In this document: positions 40,792-49,478 of the stretch, piece after piece
Layout: each line of letters begins with the position of its first letter
Position numbering within the stretch: position 1 is the first letter of the stretch
Assembly: GCA_033283165.1 (NCBI GenBank)
Contig: JAWMQL010000003.1
Span: 62,001-126,000 of the forward strand
Direction: 5' to 3'
Length of the DNA: 64,000 nt
Source of the DNA: JAWMQL01 sp033283165
GTDB lineage: Bacteria > Pseudomonadota > Gammaproteobacteria > Pseudomonadales > Halieaceae
The notes under the pieces: model-generated
The model's database searches: none
The model's input: only the letters and a program-made list of their open reading frames with translations
What the model was told of the DNA's origin: nothing
Made by a program: the position numbers and the translations under genes

Positions 40792-41945
40792 CAACCCATA
40801 CCGCACAAGACATGCTGCGCAACATCCAAGACCTGCAACCCCTGTTCAGGCAGAACGCGGCGCAGGCCAGACAGGAGCGCAAGGTGCCGGCGGAAAACAT
40901 CCAGGCCTTGCAGGACGCGGGATTCTTCCTGGCCCTACAGCCCAGGATCTGGGGCGGGCACGAGTTGAATCCACAGGATTTCTTTCGCATGCAGATGGCC
41001 ATCGCAGAGGCCTGTATGTCCACGGCCTGGGCAGCAGGCATCGTCGCGGTGCATGCGTTCCAGATCGCGCTCATGGACTGCCGTGCCCAGCAGGATGTCT
41101 GGGAAAAAGACATTCACACCCGGATATCCTCCTCCTACGCCCCCATGGGCAAGGTGGAACCCGTCGACGACGGATTCAGGTTCAGCGGCCGCTGGGGCTG
41201 GAGCAGCGGCTGTGACCACTGTACCTGGGCGTTGCTGGGTGGCCTGCTGCCGGACGGGAGCTATCGCACCTTCCTGGTGCCGCGCAGCGACTACGTCATC
41301 GAGGATACCTGGCATTCCATGGGTCTGCAGGGTACCGGCTCCAATGATATCGTGGTCACAGACGCCTTTGTGCCGGACTACCGCACCCACAAACAGACGG
41401 ACGGATTCCAGGGCACCAACCCGGGTGTTTCCGAGCAGTCGGCGACGCTTTATCACCTGCCCTGGGCGCAACTGTTCATCCGGGTGGTTTCCACTCCGGC
41501 CATTGGGGCCGCCAGGGACGCGCTATCGCTGTATACCGAGCTGGTGAAGGGTAAAGCCAGTGGCGATGTGACCAAGCTGGCGGGCGATACCGGCACGCAG
41601 GCGCGCATTGCATCGGCGCACAACGCCATTGCCGAGATGACCACGGTGATGCTCGCCAATTTTGACGCCATGATGGAGGCACTGGCTTCCGGCGGCGGCA
41701 TCGACCTGCAGTCGCGCATTCTCTACCGCTACCAGGCCTCCCTGGTTATCGACCGTTGTATCGCAGTGGTCGACGACCTCTTCTCCTCGGCCGGGGGCTC
41801 TTCGGTCTTTGCCGGCAGTGATATCCAACAGCGCTTCCTGGACATTCACACCGCGCGCGCCCATGTCGCCAATAACCCGACGCCCTTCGCGCGCAACCTC
41901 GGTGCCGTTTCGCTCGGCGCTGACAACAGCGACTTTTTCGTGTAG
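40788..41945 (+). CDS. Flavin-dependent monooxygenase, acyl-CoA-dehydrogenase fold (HsaA-like)
   Basis: A 385-residue protein of the acyl-CoA dehydrogenase superfamily, group D oxygenase branch (HsaA, C2-HpaB type). It shows ALQDAGFFLALQPRIWGGHE, SMSTAWAAGIVAVHAFQ-like ACMSTAWAAGIVAVHAFQ, FSGRWGWSSGCDHCTWALLGG, and a C-terminal DDLFSSAGGSSVFAGSDIQQRFLDIH. The acyl-CoA dehydrogenase catalytic Glu is not evident. Paired with the upstream reductase it forms a two-component monooxygenase for phenolic or steroid-derived substrates, by family analogy. The open frame begins at 40500, but ATG 40788 is the start. Confidence 0.88.
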   Translation: MTTHTAQDMLRNIQDLQPLFRQNAAQARQERKVPAENIQALQDAGFFLALQPRIWGGHELNPQDFFRMQMAIAEACMSTAWAAGIVAVHAFQIALMDCRAQQDVWEKDIHTRISSSYAPMGKVEPVDDGFRFSGRWGWSSGCDHCTWALLGGLLPDGSYRTFLVPRSDYVIEDTWHSMGLQGTGSNDIVVTDAFVPDYRTHKQTDGFQGTNPGVSEQSATLYHLPWAQLFIRVVSTPAIGAARDALSLYTELVKGKASGDVTKLAGDTGTQARIASAHNAIAEMTTVMLANFDAMMEALASGGGIDLQSRILYRYQASLVIDRCIAVVDDLFSSAGGSSVFAGSDIQQRFLDIHTARAHVANNPTPFARNLGAVSLGADNSDFFV

Positions 41946-41984
41946 TCGTGGCGCCCCGCTGCCCGCCCGGACCGCCTCGCTCAA

Positions 41985-42419
41985 CTACAGCGACTCGATA
42001 AAAGCCGCCAGGTTGTCTATGTCGTCATCGCCCAACTGCGCCGCCTGACTCCACATCAGGGCGCTCTGCGCCCCGAGGGTTTCGCCGTTCCGATATTGCA
42101 GCAGTTTTTCGGCGATCGTCGCCGCGCTTTGCCCGGCCAGCTTCGGCCCTATCCCGCCGCCGCCGTCGGCACCGTGGCAGGCGATACAGCCGGCATAGGC
42201 CGCCTTGCCCAGTTCTTCCGGCGAGGCATCGGCCCTGGCCGCCGCCGCAGCCTCGGCCACAGCCACGACCCCGCCGGTTTCTTCCTGCCAGCGTTCATAA
42301 CAGGGACCGGTGCAGGCATGCACCCCGGCCCTTTCGTGGCCATTGTGGGACATGCCCCAGAAAGGCAGGCCGAAGGCGAACAGGGCAAACAGGATGATGC
42401 TGATGTCTGTCGATTTCAC
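41985..42419 (-). CDS. Membrane-anchored class I c-type cytochrome
   Basis: A 144-residue protein starting at GTG 42419 after GGAG. An N-terminal hydrophobic segment (ISIILFALFAFGLPFWGM) anchors it or acts as an uncleaved signal. The haem motif is CIACH at about residues 78-82, with a distal Met in ALMWSQAAQL near the C-terminus, giving a His/Met haem facing the periplasm. Between anchor and haem domain is an unusual CTGPC (HACTGPCYERW). It probably shuttles electrons in respiration. Confidence 0.9.
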   Translation of the reverse strand: MKSTDISIILFALFAFGLPFWGMSHNGHERAGVHACTGPCYERWQEETGGVVAVAEAAAAARADASPEELGKAAYAGCIACHGADGGGGIGPKLAGQSAATIAEKLLQYRNGETLGAQSALMWSQAAQLGDDDIDNLAAFIESL

Positions 42420-42549
42420 GCGAGATTCTCCGCAGGACTGTGTACAACCTTACGCACCTCCGGCCGGGGTGGTTTTATCCGCGGTAAAAAACAGTCGCGG
42501 GCGTCACGTCACTGTCCGTCCCACTGCTGCAACGTGCGGCCGGTTCGAA

Positions 42550-42990
42550 TCAACGACCGCCGCTGCCGGGAACCAGTAATACGAACGCCCAACCCTGGTC
42601 CACCAATCGGGACAGGCCCAGGAACAGCCGGGAGAGTAGCGGCCCGAGTTCCCAGTCACCCAGGTTGTTGAAGCCTGGCGCCATGACAATGGCCTCGGAA
42701 TCAACCGCTTTCCCGCCCAGGAAATAGCGGGTTTCCGGTTGCTGGTAGAGGTTGCGAACCCAGAACGAACGCCGCCCGCGGCCGGTGCTGACCAGGCGGT
42801 AGCGGCCCAGGCCCAGACTCCAGAGCGGTGTTTTCCTCTGCTGGCCGCTCCGAAAGCCGGTGGATTCCAGCACAATAAGGCTCGCCGGCACGTGTGCCGA
42901 GGAGGCGAAGCCCTTGCGCACGAGCGGTTCCACCACGCCGTTGATGCCGCGGAACAGACGCTGTTCAAGATCACTGAAGACTGTTGCCAT
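42550..42990 (-). CDS. Ddn/nitroreductase-family (deazaflavin-type) split-barrel protein
   Basis: A 146-residue protein resembling the F420H2-dependent quinone reductase/Ddn family. The hallmark LESTGFRSGQQRKTPL is followed by RYRLVSTGRGRRSFWVRNLYQQPE and a strand-rich C-terminus. The N-terminal helix could contact the membrane. These proteins are best known from mycobacteria; proteobacterial homologues are uncharacterised and may use other flavins. It lies 130 bp upstream of the cytochrome c gene on the same strand. Confidence 0.75.
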   Translation of the reverse strand: MATVFSDLEQRLFRGINGVVEPLVRKGFASSAHVPASLIVLESTGFRSGQQRKTPLWSLGLGRYRLVSTGRGRRSFWVRNLYQQPETRYFLGGKAVDSEAIVMAPGFNNLGDWELGPLLSRLFLGLSRLVDQGWAFVLLVPGSGGR

Positions 42991-43146
42991 AATATTGGAT
43001 ACTTCCGATTACACCTGCAATGTACGTATCGCGATCGCCGCTGGATCAGCCCCACTGAGCCAATCTCCGTGCGGGGGCGTATATTACCCTACATGACGAC
43101 CGCACAGGCCCGCGCCCTGCAACCGCGCTCACGGACACGCTCATTT

Positions 43147-43467
43147 ATGAAACTTTCTATCACTGAATTCGCACAGCTGGAGCAGCCGGTTCCGGTGATC
43201 ATCCACTCACTGGACCAGGCGCTGTACCAGGTTACCGTGATCGTCGCGGGGCAGCCCCGGCTGTTGGTGGAAAATTCCGGTCGCACCTTCCGGCGGCACA
43301 ATCTGCAGCAGGTGCGTGAAGCCCTGCAGACCCTGCCCGTCGCCTCCCTCGTGCTGCGGCAACAGTCCGCCTATGACGAGATGATCTCCCAGCCGGTCAG
43401 GGAAGGGGACAACACCCTGGAAGTCACCCTGTCGCTCGCGAACTACCCACCCCCGGTGATCCACTGA
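43147..43467 (+). CDS. Small conserved protein (DUF6482-like)
   Basis: A 106-residue cytoplasmic protein: MKLSITEFAQLEQPVPVIIHSL, then VTVIVAGQPRLLVENSGRTF and LRQQSAYDEMISQP. It resembles DUF6482, a short family common in marine gammaproteobacteria, function unknown. ATG 43147 is chosen because it fits the family's N-terminus; an in-frame ATG at 43093 would add 18 residues. Nei follows after 22 bp, probably in the same operon. Confidence 0.75.
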   Translation: MKLSITEFAQLEQPVPVIIHSLDQALYQVTVIVAGQPRLLVENSGRTFRRHNLQQVREALQTLPVASLVLRQQSAYDEMISQPVREGDNTLEVTLSLANYPPPVIH

Positions 43468-43489
43468 TCGCTGCGAAGAGGACGCTTGC

Positions 43490-44311
43490 ATGCCGGAGGG
43501 ACCAGAAATCCGCCGGGCCGCGGACCGGCTCGCCGAGGCCCTGCAGGGCCAGCGGATCGAGACAGTGCGCTTTGGCTTGCCGCGCCTGCGCCACTACGCC
43601 AGGCAACTGCGCGGCCACCGGGTGCGGCAGGTGGAAACCCGGGGCAAGGCGCTGCTGACCCACTTCGATCACGGCCTCAGCATCTACTCCCACAACCAGC
43701 TGTACGGGGTGTGGCAGGTGGTGGATGGCCACCAACTGCCGCAGACCAGCCGCTCCATGCGCCTGCTGTTGCAGACCGCCAGGCAGAGTGCAGTTCTCTA
43801 CAGCGCCTCGGATATCAGCGTGTGGCCTACGGCCGAACTGGCAAATCACCCCTTCCTGCAGAAAATCGGCCCGGACATCATGGCGCCGGACCTGGCCTGG
43901 CGGGCGGTGGCAGCGCGTCTGCGGTCACCGGAATTCGCCCGCAAGGAGCTCGCCGCGCTCTACCTGGACCAGGCATTCCTGGCCGGCAACGGCAACTACC
44001 TGCGTTCCGAGATACTGCACCACGCGCGACTGTCGCCGCGGTCACGGCCCGCAGAGCTCCGCCGGGGTGAAATCGGCCAGCTCGCCCGCAGCACCCTGGC
44101 CATCAGTCGGCGCAGCTACGAAACCGGCGGTATAACGCTGTCACCCCGGCTGTCACGGTCATTGCTGAAGCGTGGCCTGCAGCGGGAGTGGCGACGCTTT
44201 TACGTGTTCGGTCGCGATGAATATCCCTGTTATCACTGTGGGAGTACAATACGACGCGTTGAACTCAACGGCCGGCGGCTGTATTTCTGCCCGGACTGCC
44301 AGCCCGGGTAG
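43490..44311 (+). CDS. nei: Endonuclease VIII (Nei), DNA glycosylase/AP lyase
   Basis: A 273-residue Fpg/Nei-family base-excision repair enzyme removing oxidised pyrimidines. The N-terminus MPEGPEIRRAADRL is the Nei signature (catalytic Pro2 after Met removal, Glu3). A helix-2-turn-helix region includes FLAGNGNYLRSEIL, and the C-terminal zinc finger has CYHCGSTIRR...FCPDC (four Cys). Length is typical (E. coli 263). Confidence 0.96.
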   Translation: MPEGPEIRRAADRLAEALQGQRIETVRFGLPRLRHYARQLRGHRVRQVETRGKALLTHFDHGLSIYSHNQLYGVWQVVDGHQLPQTSRSMRLLLQTARQSAVLYSASDISVWPTAELANHPFLQKIGPDIMAPDLAWRAVAARLRSPEFARKELAALYLDQAFLAGNGNYLRSEILHHARLSPRSRPAELRRGEIGQLARSTLAISRRSYETGGITLSPRLSRSLLKRGLQREWRRFYVFGRDEYPCYHCGSTIRRVELNGRRLYFCPDCQPG

Positions 44312-44361
44312 AGCGTCGGCGGAGACCGGCGCACCAAACACCAATACAGGATCACAAAACC

Positions 44362-45588
44362 ATGCGGACTTATAACATCGTGCTGTTTGGCGCCAGCGGC
44401 TTTACCGGCCGTTTGGTGGCGGAATACCTGCTGCAGCGCTACGGCATGGACGGCGACCTGCGCTGGGCGATTGCCGGACGCAACCCGGACAAGCTGGCAG
44501 TCGTTGCCGCAGAGCTCGGGGCGCCGGATTTGCCCGTAGTGGTCGCCGACAGCGCCGACGGGGCCGCCCTGGCCGCGTTGGCGGCGGACACCGACGTGGT
44601 CTGCACCACGGTCGGTCCCTACGCACTGTATGGCAGCGAGCTGGTCAAGGCCTGCGTCGCAGCCGGAACCCACTACTGTGACCTGACCGGCGAAGTCCAC
44701 TGGATGCGGCAGATGATCGACCTGCACCAGCAGGGAGCGGAGGACAGCGGCGCCCGCATCGTTCACACCTGCGGCTTTGACAGCATTCCCTCTGATCTGG
44801 GCACCCTGTTTCTGCAGGATGCCATGATCGAAGCACACGGTGTGCCTGCACAGCACGTGAAATACCGCACCAAGGGCTTCAGCGGCGGGTTCAGTGGCGG
44901 CACGGTGGCCAGCATGATCAACATGATGGAACAAGCCGGCAAGGACCCGAAACTGCGCCGGGTGCTCGCCGACCCCTACGCCCTCCTGCCCGCGGGTTGC
45001 CCCCGCGGCCGGGACCGCAGGGACCAGACCGTGGCCGTCTACGACCAGGACTTCCAGCGCTGGACCCTGCCCTTCGTGATGGCGGGGATCAATACGCGGG
45101 TCGTCCGGCGCAGCAACGCCCTGCTGGATTTCCCCTGGGGCGAGGACTTTCGCTATGACGAGGCCGTGCTGGCGCCGGCCCGCCAGACCCGCATCGGCGC
45201 GCAACTGGCGGCCCTCGCCATGACCGCCGGTACCGCCTCGCTGGCCGTGCCACCGCTGCGCGCGATAGCGAAAAAATTTCTGCCAGCCCAGGGCGAGGGG
45301 CCGAGCAAGGCGCAGCGGGAAAAGGGGTACTTCGACATCTACCTGTACGGTGTGCACCCGACGGACCGGGACAAGGACATGGTTGCTCGCGTGACCGGTG
45401 ATCGCGACCCCGGCTACGGGTCCACCTCGAAGATGCTGGCCGAGGCCGCTGTTTGCCTGGCGCGGGATGAACTGGATTGCGGTGGCGGGTTCTGGACCCC
45501 CGCCTCGGCCATGGGCCAGACCCTGATCCAGCGCCTGGTGGACAGCGCCGGGCTGACCTTTACCCTGGAAGACGCCGTGCCGGCCTGA
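44362..45588 (+). CDS. Saccharopine dehydrogenase-like / trans-acting enoyl reductase-family protein
   Basis: A 408-residue NAD(P)-binding protein. The Rossmann start NIVLFGASGFTGRLVAEYL is followed by WAIAGRNPDKL, TTVGPYALYGSELVKACVAAGTHYCDLTGE and HTCGFDSIPSDLGT. This is the pattern of the saccharopine-dehydrogenase-like family that includes the mycobacterial trans-acting enoyl reductase of lipid synthesis. It is not lysine-pathway saccharopine dehydrogenase. Role in lipid reduction is inference. Confidence 0.88.
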   Translation: MRTYNIVLFGASGFTGRLVAEYLLQRYGMDGDLRWAIAGRNPDKLAVVAAELGAPDLPVVVADSADGAALAALAADTDVVCTTVGPYALYGSELVKACVAAGTHYCDLTGEVHWMRQMIDLHQQGAEDSGARIVHTCGFDSIPSDLGTLFLQDAMIEAHGVPAQHVKYRTKGFSGGFSGGTVASMINMMEQAGKDPKLRRVLADPYALLPAGCPRGRDRRDQTVAVYDQDFQRWTLPFVMAGINTRVVRRSNALLDFPWGEDFRYDEAVLAPARQTRIGAQLAALAMTAGTASLAVPPLRAIAKKFLPAQGEGPSKAQREKGYFDIYLYGVHPTDRDKDMVARVTGDRDPGYGSTSKMLAEAAVCLARDELDCGGGFWTPASAMGQTLIQRLVDSAGLTFTLEDAVPA

Positions 45589-45604
45589 ATCGGGGCGGGC
45601 CTGG

Positions 45605-46849
45605 TCAGTCCGTATCTGTCCAGCTGCGCGGGATATTCTCTTCCAGCAGCTGCGCGATACTGATACTGATAATAGCGTGTTCCTGCCCGACCTCCGATGC
45701 AAACAGGGACTCCTTGCTGCTCCTGGCAATGACCATGGCCTCCGGGTATTTGCGGCGCAGCCACAGCGCCGTTCGCAGGTTCTCCTCCTCCCGGCCGGTA
45801 CCCAGCACGAACACGGTATTGGGCCCGTCCAGGTCGGCCTGGTTCCGCACCTCGTCCCAGATATCCGGGTGGGCAATATCGCCTTCGAGCAACATCCGTT
45901 TGAAACTGCCGGAAAAGGCCATCTGCTCGTCGGCGACCAATACCCTGCGGTGGGCGTCCTGGTCGATAATGATCACCGTGTCCAGCTCCTGCAGGGCGCA
46001 GCGCTGCAGTTCCTCCAGGATGGTCTGCCCGAAGCGGCCGAAACCCGCCAGGATCACCACGTCCTTTGATTTTGTTTCCCGGAAATGCTGCAGCATCTGG
46101 CTGCGCACCAGGCCGGAGGCCGCCAGATGATAGGTGTTGAAACTCTGGCAGCTGTTGGCCACCCGGGTGTTGGCCATGGCGCGCATAAAACGCAGGTTGG
46201 CGCAGTGAATGATCACCCGGTGGGCAATACCCGGCACCAGGTTGATCAGCACGCTGGCAGCCTCGTAGCTGCGCAGGCTGTTGTTGTCCAGCAACAGGAT
46301 CTTTCTCGCCCGCTCCACCTTCAGTTGACGCAGAAAAAATTCGTGGGTGATATCACCGCTGACGACGATGGCGCCGAAGCCCTGCTTGAACTCCTCCTCC
46401 AGCAACTGTTCACCGCCGCCGGTAACGACCACGACAGTCACCTTGCGGTTGTGCTCGCGCAGGGCCCGGAGATAACTGATCGCCAGCTCACTGTCGCCCA
46501 CGACAATAATATGGTCCTTCAGCCGCCTGAGCTGCCAGCTCTGTGGCGCCAGTGCCTTCAACAGGGCGGCGATCAGGCCCCAGGCCGCGAGCAGGGGCGC
46601 GCCGAAGTACGAACTCCAGACCAGCACTCGGCCAAATACCGGCCCGCCAATGGGCGTGCCCAGGTCGACACCACCTACCACGAACAGGCTCAGGCTGTAA
46701 TACGCCTTGGTTAGCAGGTCCGACGAGGCGAGTTCGGGTCGCTCCGTAACCGAGACGCCCGACTCGAAACCGATCAGCGCACTGAAGAAAAACACCACCG
46801 CGCCGGCCGACAGCCACGGGAATTTCTGGGAGGGATAGGATTTCTGCAT
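45605..46849 (-). CDS. Two-helix membrane protein with tandem RCK/TrkA-N domains (channel-like, no canonical K+ filter)
   Basis: A 414-residue protein. Two hydrophobic segments (WLSAGAVVFFFSALIGF and VLVWSSYFGAPLLAAWGLIAALL) flank a pore-like loop reading SLFVVGGVDLGTPIGGP where potassium channels have TVGYGD. Two TrkA-N/RCK Rossmann domains follow (IIVVGDSELAISYLRAL; DVVILAGFGRFGQTIL). The architecture matches MthK/Kch-like channels but with tandem RCKs in one chain and a lost selectivity filter, so it may be a ligand-sensing membrane protein and not a K+ channel. Confidence 0.82.
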   Translation of the reverse strand: MQKSYPSQKFPWLSAGAVVFFFSALIGFESGVSVTERPELASSDLLTKAYYSLSLFVVGGVDLGTPIGGPVFGRVLVWSSYFGAPLLAAWGLIAALLKALAPQSWQLRRLKDHIIVVGDSELAISYLRALREHNRKVTVVVVTGGGEQLLEEEFKQGFGAIVVSGDITHEFFLRQLKVERARKILLLDNNSLRSYEAASVLINLVPGIAHRVIIHCANLRFMRAMANTRVANSCQSFNTYHLAASGLVRSQMLQHFRETKSKDVVILAGFGRFGQTILEELQRCALQELDTVIIIDQDAHRRVLVADEQMAFSGSFKRMLLEGDIAHPDIWDEVRNQADLDGPNTVFVLGTGREEENLRTALWLRRKYPEAMVIARSSKESLFASEVGQEHAIISISIAQLLEENIPRSWTDTD

Positions 46850-46890
46850 GATCTAATGATAGCCCAGGGGACAGGTGGACAGCGGACGGC

Positions 46891-47859
46891 TTACCGACCC
46901 AGCACCAGCACCCGTTTCAGGAAGTCAAAGGCAGACTGCCAGTAAGTCTCGCTGACGCTTGCGTCGGGGAAGAAGGACTCGAAGGCATGGGGGCCTCCCT
47001 CGGTAAGGTGCAGTTCGCAGTCCACGCCGCTCGCTCGCAGGCGCTCGATGTAGTCCACGTCCTCGGCGGCAAATAAATCGATGCTACCCACGCCCAACCA
47101 GGTGGCGGGCAGCCCTGCCAGGGAGTCCCTGCGCGCCGGGACCGCGTAATCAGGCACCGTGGACTGACCCGCCGGCTGGCCGAGGTAATCGCCCCAGGAA
47201 GCCCGGTTACTGCGATTATTCCAGATAAAGTGTTTCTCCCCGTCCAGTTCCAGCCTGGCGGCCGTCCGGTCGTCGAGCATGGGGCAGAACAGCAACTGGC
47301 CCGCCGGCTGCACACCGCCCTGGTCGTGGAGGCGCTGCGCCAGCGCCGCAGCGAGACCACCGCCCGCGCTCTGGCCGCCGATGACGACGCGGTCCGGATC
47401 GACCCCCAGGCCGGCGGCGTTGTCCTGCAACCAGCACCAGCTGTCCAGGCAGTCATCCAGCGCTGCGGGGAACGGATGCTGCGGCGCGAGCCGGTAGTTG
47501 ACCGAGACGACCGTGACCCCCAGGGCCTCCACCAGACGGCAGCAGGTCGCGTCGTCCTGGATAACATCACCCAGGATGAAACCGCCCCCGTGCAGCCAGA
47601 GTATCGCCGCGCCCTCGGCATTGGCCAGCGGACGATATACCTTGCTGAACGCGGCGCCGTGGTCTACCCGGTCGACTCCGATCTGGTCATTGCCCTGGAA
47701 TCCCTTGCGGACAACGGACAGCAGCCCTGACAGCAGGCCGAATGATCGTCGGGCCAGGGGCGAATAAAAGGGTAACGGGGGAATCCAGCGCAATCTGCCG
47801 CGCAGCTCCGGGTGCGCCTTGTCAAGCTCCACTGACTGTACTCGCAGCTTCCCGGACAA
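46891..47859 (-). CDS. Alpha/beta hydrolase (HSL-type esterase/lipase), last gene of the glycogen operon region
   Basis: A 322-residue hormone-sensitive-lipase-family esterase: oxyanion motif HGGGFILGD, nucleophile GGQSAGGGLA, and late Asp/His regions (SIDLFAAEDVDY; EGGPHAFESFF). No signal peptide. The upstream in-frame start is TTG 47859, with GGAGGG about 12 nt earlier; a GTG at 47832 is the alternative. It is 29 bp after glgA on the same strand, so cotranscription with the glycogen genes is likely though its substrate (acyl ester) is unrelated. Confidence 0.85.
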   Translation of the reverse strand: MSGKLRVQSVELDKAHPELRGRLRWIPPLPFYSPLARRSFGLLSGLLSVVRKGFQGNDQIGVDRVDHGAAFSKVYRPLANAEGAAILWLHGGGFILGDVIQDDATCCRLVEALGVTVVSVNYRLAPQHPFPAALDDCLDSWCWLQDNAAGLGVDPDRVVIGGQSAGGGLAAALAQRLHDQGGVQPAGQLLFCPMLDDRTAARLELDGEKHFIWNNRSNRASWGDYLGQPAGQSTVPDYAVPARRDSLAGLPATWLGVGSIDLFAAEDVDYIERLRASGVDCELHLTEGGPHAFESFFPDASVSETYWQSAFDFLKRVLVLGR

Positions 47860-47888
47860 GGCCTGCCGTGCCCTCCCGGGCCATATCG

Positions 47889-49451
47889 CTACAGGTCATA
47901 CAACTGCTCCACATAGGCGCTGGCCACCTCGTCCCAGGGAAACCGGGCCGCGGCGGCAGCGGTGCAGATCCGCTGCCATTCTCCGGGACGTTGACGGCGC
48001 AGGCTGAGCACGTCCCTGAACCGCTCGACCATCTGTTCAGCCTGTTGCGCCGCCGTGGCACCACCGAAACTGAAGCCGTTTTCACCGTCGATTACCGTGT
48101 CCGCCAGGCCACCGACTGCATGCACCAGGCAGGGCTGGCCAGCGCGCATGGCCAGCATCTGGCTGATGCCGCAGGGCTCAAAGGAGCTGGGCATCACGAA
48201 CAGGTCGCCGTCGGCATAGAGGTGCTCCGAAAGGGGGTCAGAATATCCTCGCAGGAAAAGGAAATTGTCCCGGCTGGCGCTGAGCCCCGCCAGCGCCTGT
48301 TCCAGCTGCGGGTCGCCGCTACCCAGCAGCACAAACAGCCCGTGCTCCCCCAGGTCATCCAGCAGCTGCGCCAGCGCGCTGCGCCCGTCGCCCAGCCGCT
48401 GCAACAACAAACTGACTTTTTGCGCCGTGACCCGCCCCACTGAGGTCAACAGCAGGTCTGGCCGCACACCGCCCCTGGCCTGCCACCGATCCAGCTTCCG
48501 CAGGGCGACGAAATCCGCGGGCTGTACTGCAGGGTGGTCGCCCAACCAGCCCATCACGCTGTTGCCTGCCAGGTCGATAAACTTCGCAAAGGGCAGCGCC
48601 GGGGCGCTCACCCCAGGGTAGTCGCAGCCATTGAGGATGCCGACCAGGCGACCCTGCCGCGCTGCCCGGCGCAGGTCTTCCTCCAGGCCTGCGCCGCCCC
48701 CTGCCGCATCCCCGCCGGGATCAGCCTGCTGGATTTCCCGGGCATAGGTGGGAGACACCGCATGCACCCGGTCACAGAGGTTGATCGCCGTGCGCATCGG
48801 GTTGAAACAGTCCGGGTAGCGGGGATCGTTAACAGTCTCCACCGGATAGCTCAGGCCCGGGTACCAGCTGTCGAGGGCGGACTCGTCGCCACGGAAGGGC
48901 CGGATGCCCTGCAGGGCCAGGTTGTGGATGGTGTAAACCATGGGCACCGGGGCCAGCAGCTGGAATCCGCGATCATAGCGCGCCAGCAGCGCGACCATGG
49001 CGGTATGCCAGTCGTGCAGGTGGATCACGTCCGGCCGCTCCAGTCGCTTGCTCGACAGCGCCTGCATGACTGCACCGCAAAACAGCGCAAACCTGGACGC
49101 GTCGCTGGCGAAAGGCCGGTCGGGCCCGTCATCGCAATAAATCCTGCCGGGGCCCTGCGGAGACAGCTGCGGGTGTTCCAGCACCCAGTATTTCACCGCC
49201 GGGTGGGCGCCCTCGGGGATGACCCGCCACAGGCTCACTCGTTCCGAAACACCGCGAAACTGCAGGCGCAAATCGCCCACCCGGCGTGCCCCGGGTAAGG
49301 TGGAAAACAGCTGATAGCCAGGAGTGATGACCGACAGGTCGTGGCCCAGGTTGGCCAGGGCCGGTGGCAGGTCCCGCAGGACATCCCCCATGCCCCCGAC
49401 CTTGCCGCCGGGAAACGCGCCGTTCTCGGCCGCGACCATCAGGATCTTCAT
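47889..49451 (-). CDS. glgA: Glycogen synthase (GT5, ADP-glucose)
   Basis: A 520-residue enzyme extending alpha-1,4-glucan from ADP-glucose. It has the N-terminal MVAAENGAFPGGKVGGMGDVL (the ADP-glucose-binding KxGGL motif appears as KVGGM), VIHLHDWHTAMVALL, and the C-terminal PSSFEPCGISQMLAMRAGQPCLVHAVGGL typical of GT-B starch/glycogen synthases. Seventh gene of the malQ-glg operon, 27 bp after pgm. Slightly longer than E. coli GlgA (477). Confidence 0.95.
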   Translation of the reverse strand: MKILMVAAENGAFPGGKVGGMGDVLRDLPPALANLGHDLSVITPGYQLFSTLPGARRVGDLRLQFRGVSERVSLWRVIPEGAHPAVKYWVLEHPQLSPQGPGRIYCDDGPDRPFASDASRFALFCGAVMQALSSKRLERPDVIHLHDWHTAMVALLARYDRGFQLLAPVPMVYTIHNLALQGIRPFRGDESALDSWYPGLSYPVETVNDPRYPDCFNPMRTAINLCDRVHAVSPTYAREIQQADPGGDAAGGGAGLEEDLRRAARQGRLVGILNGCDYPGVSAPALPFAKFIDLAGNSVMGWLGDHPAVQPADFVALRKLDRWQARGGVRPDLLLTSVGRVTAQKVSLLLQRLGDGRSALAQLLDDLGEHGLFVLLGSGDPQLEQALAGLSASRDNFLFLRGYSDPLSEHLYADGDLFVMPSSFEPCGISQMLAMRAGQPCLVHAVGGLADTVIDGENGFSFGGATAAQQAEQMVERFRDVLSLRRQRPGEWQRICTAAAAARFPWDEVASAYVEQLYDL

Positions 49452-49478
49452 ATGCGTATAGACCTGGGCCCGTAACTG

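Noticed and set aside
44362..45588. Lysine-pathway saccharopine dehydrogenase
   Set aside because: The motif pattern fits the lipid enoyl-reductase-like branch and there are no lysine genes nearby.
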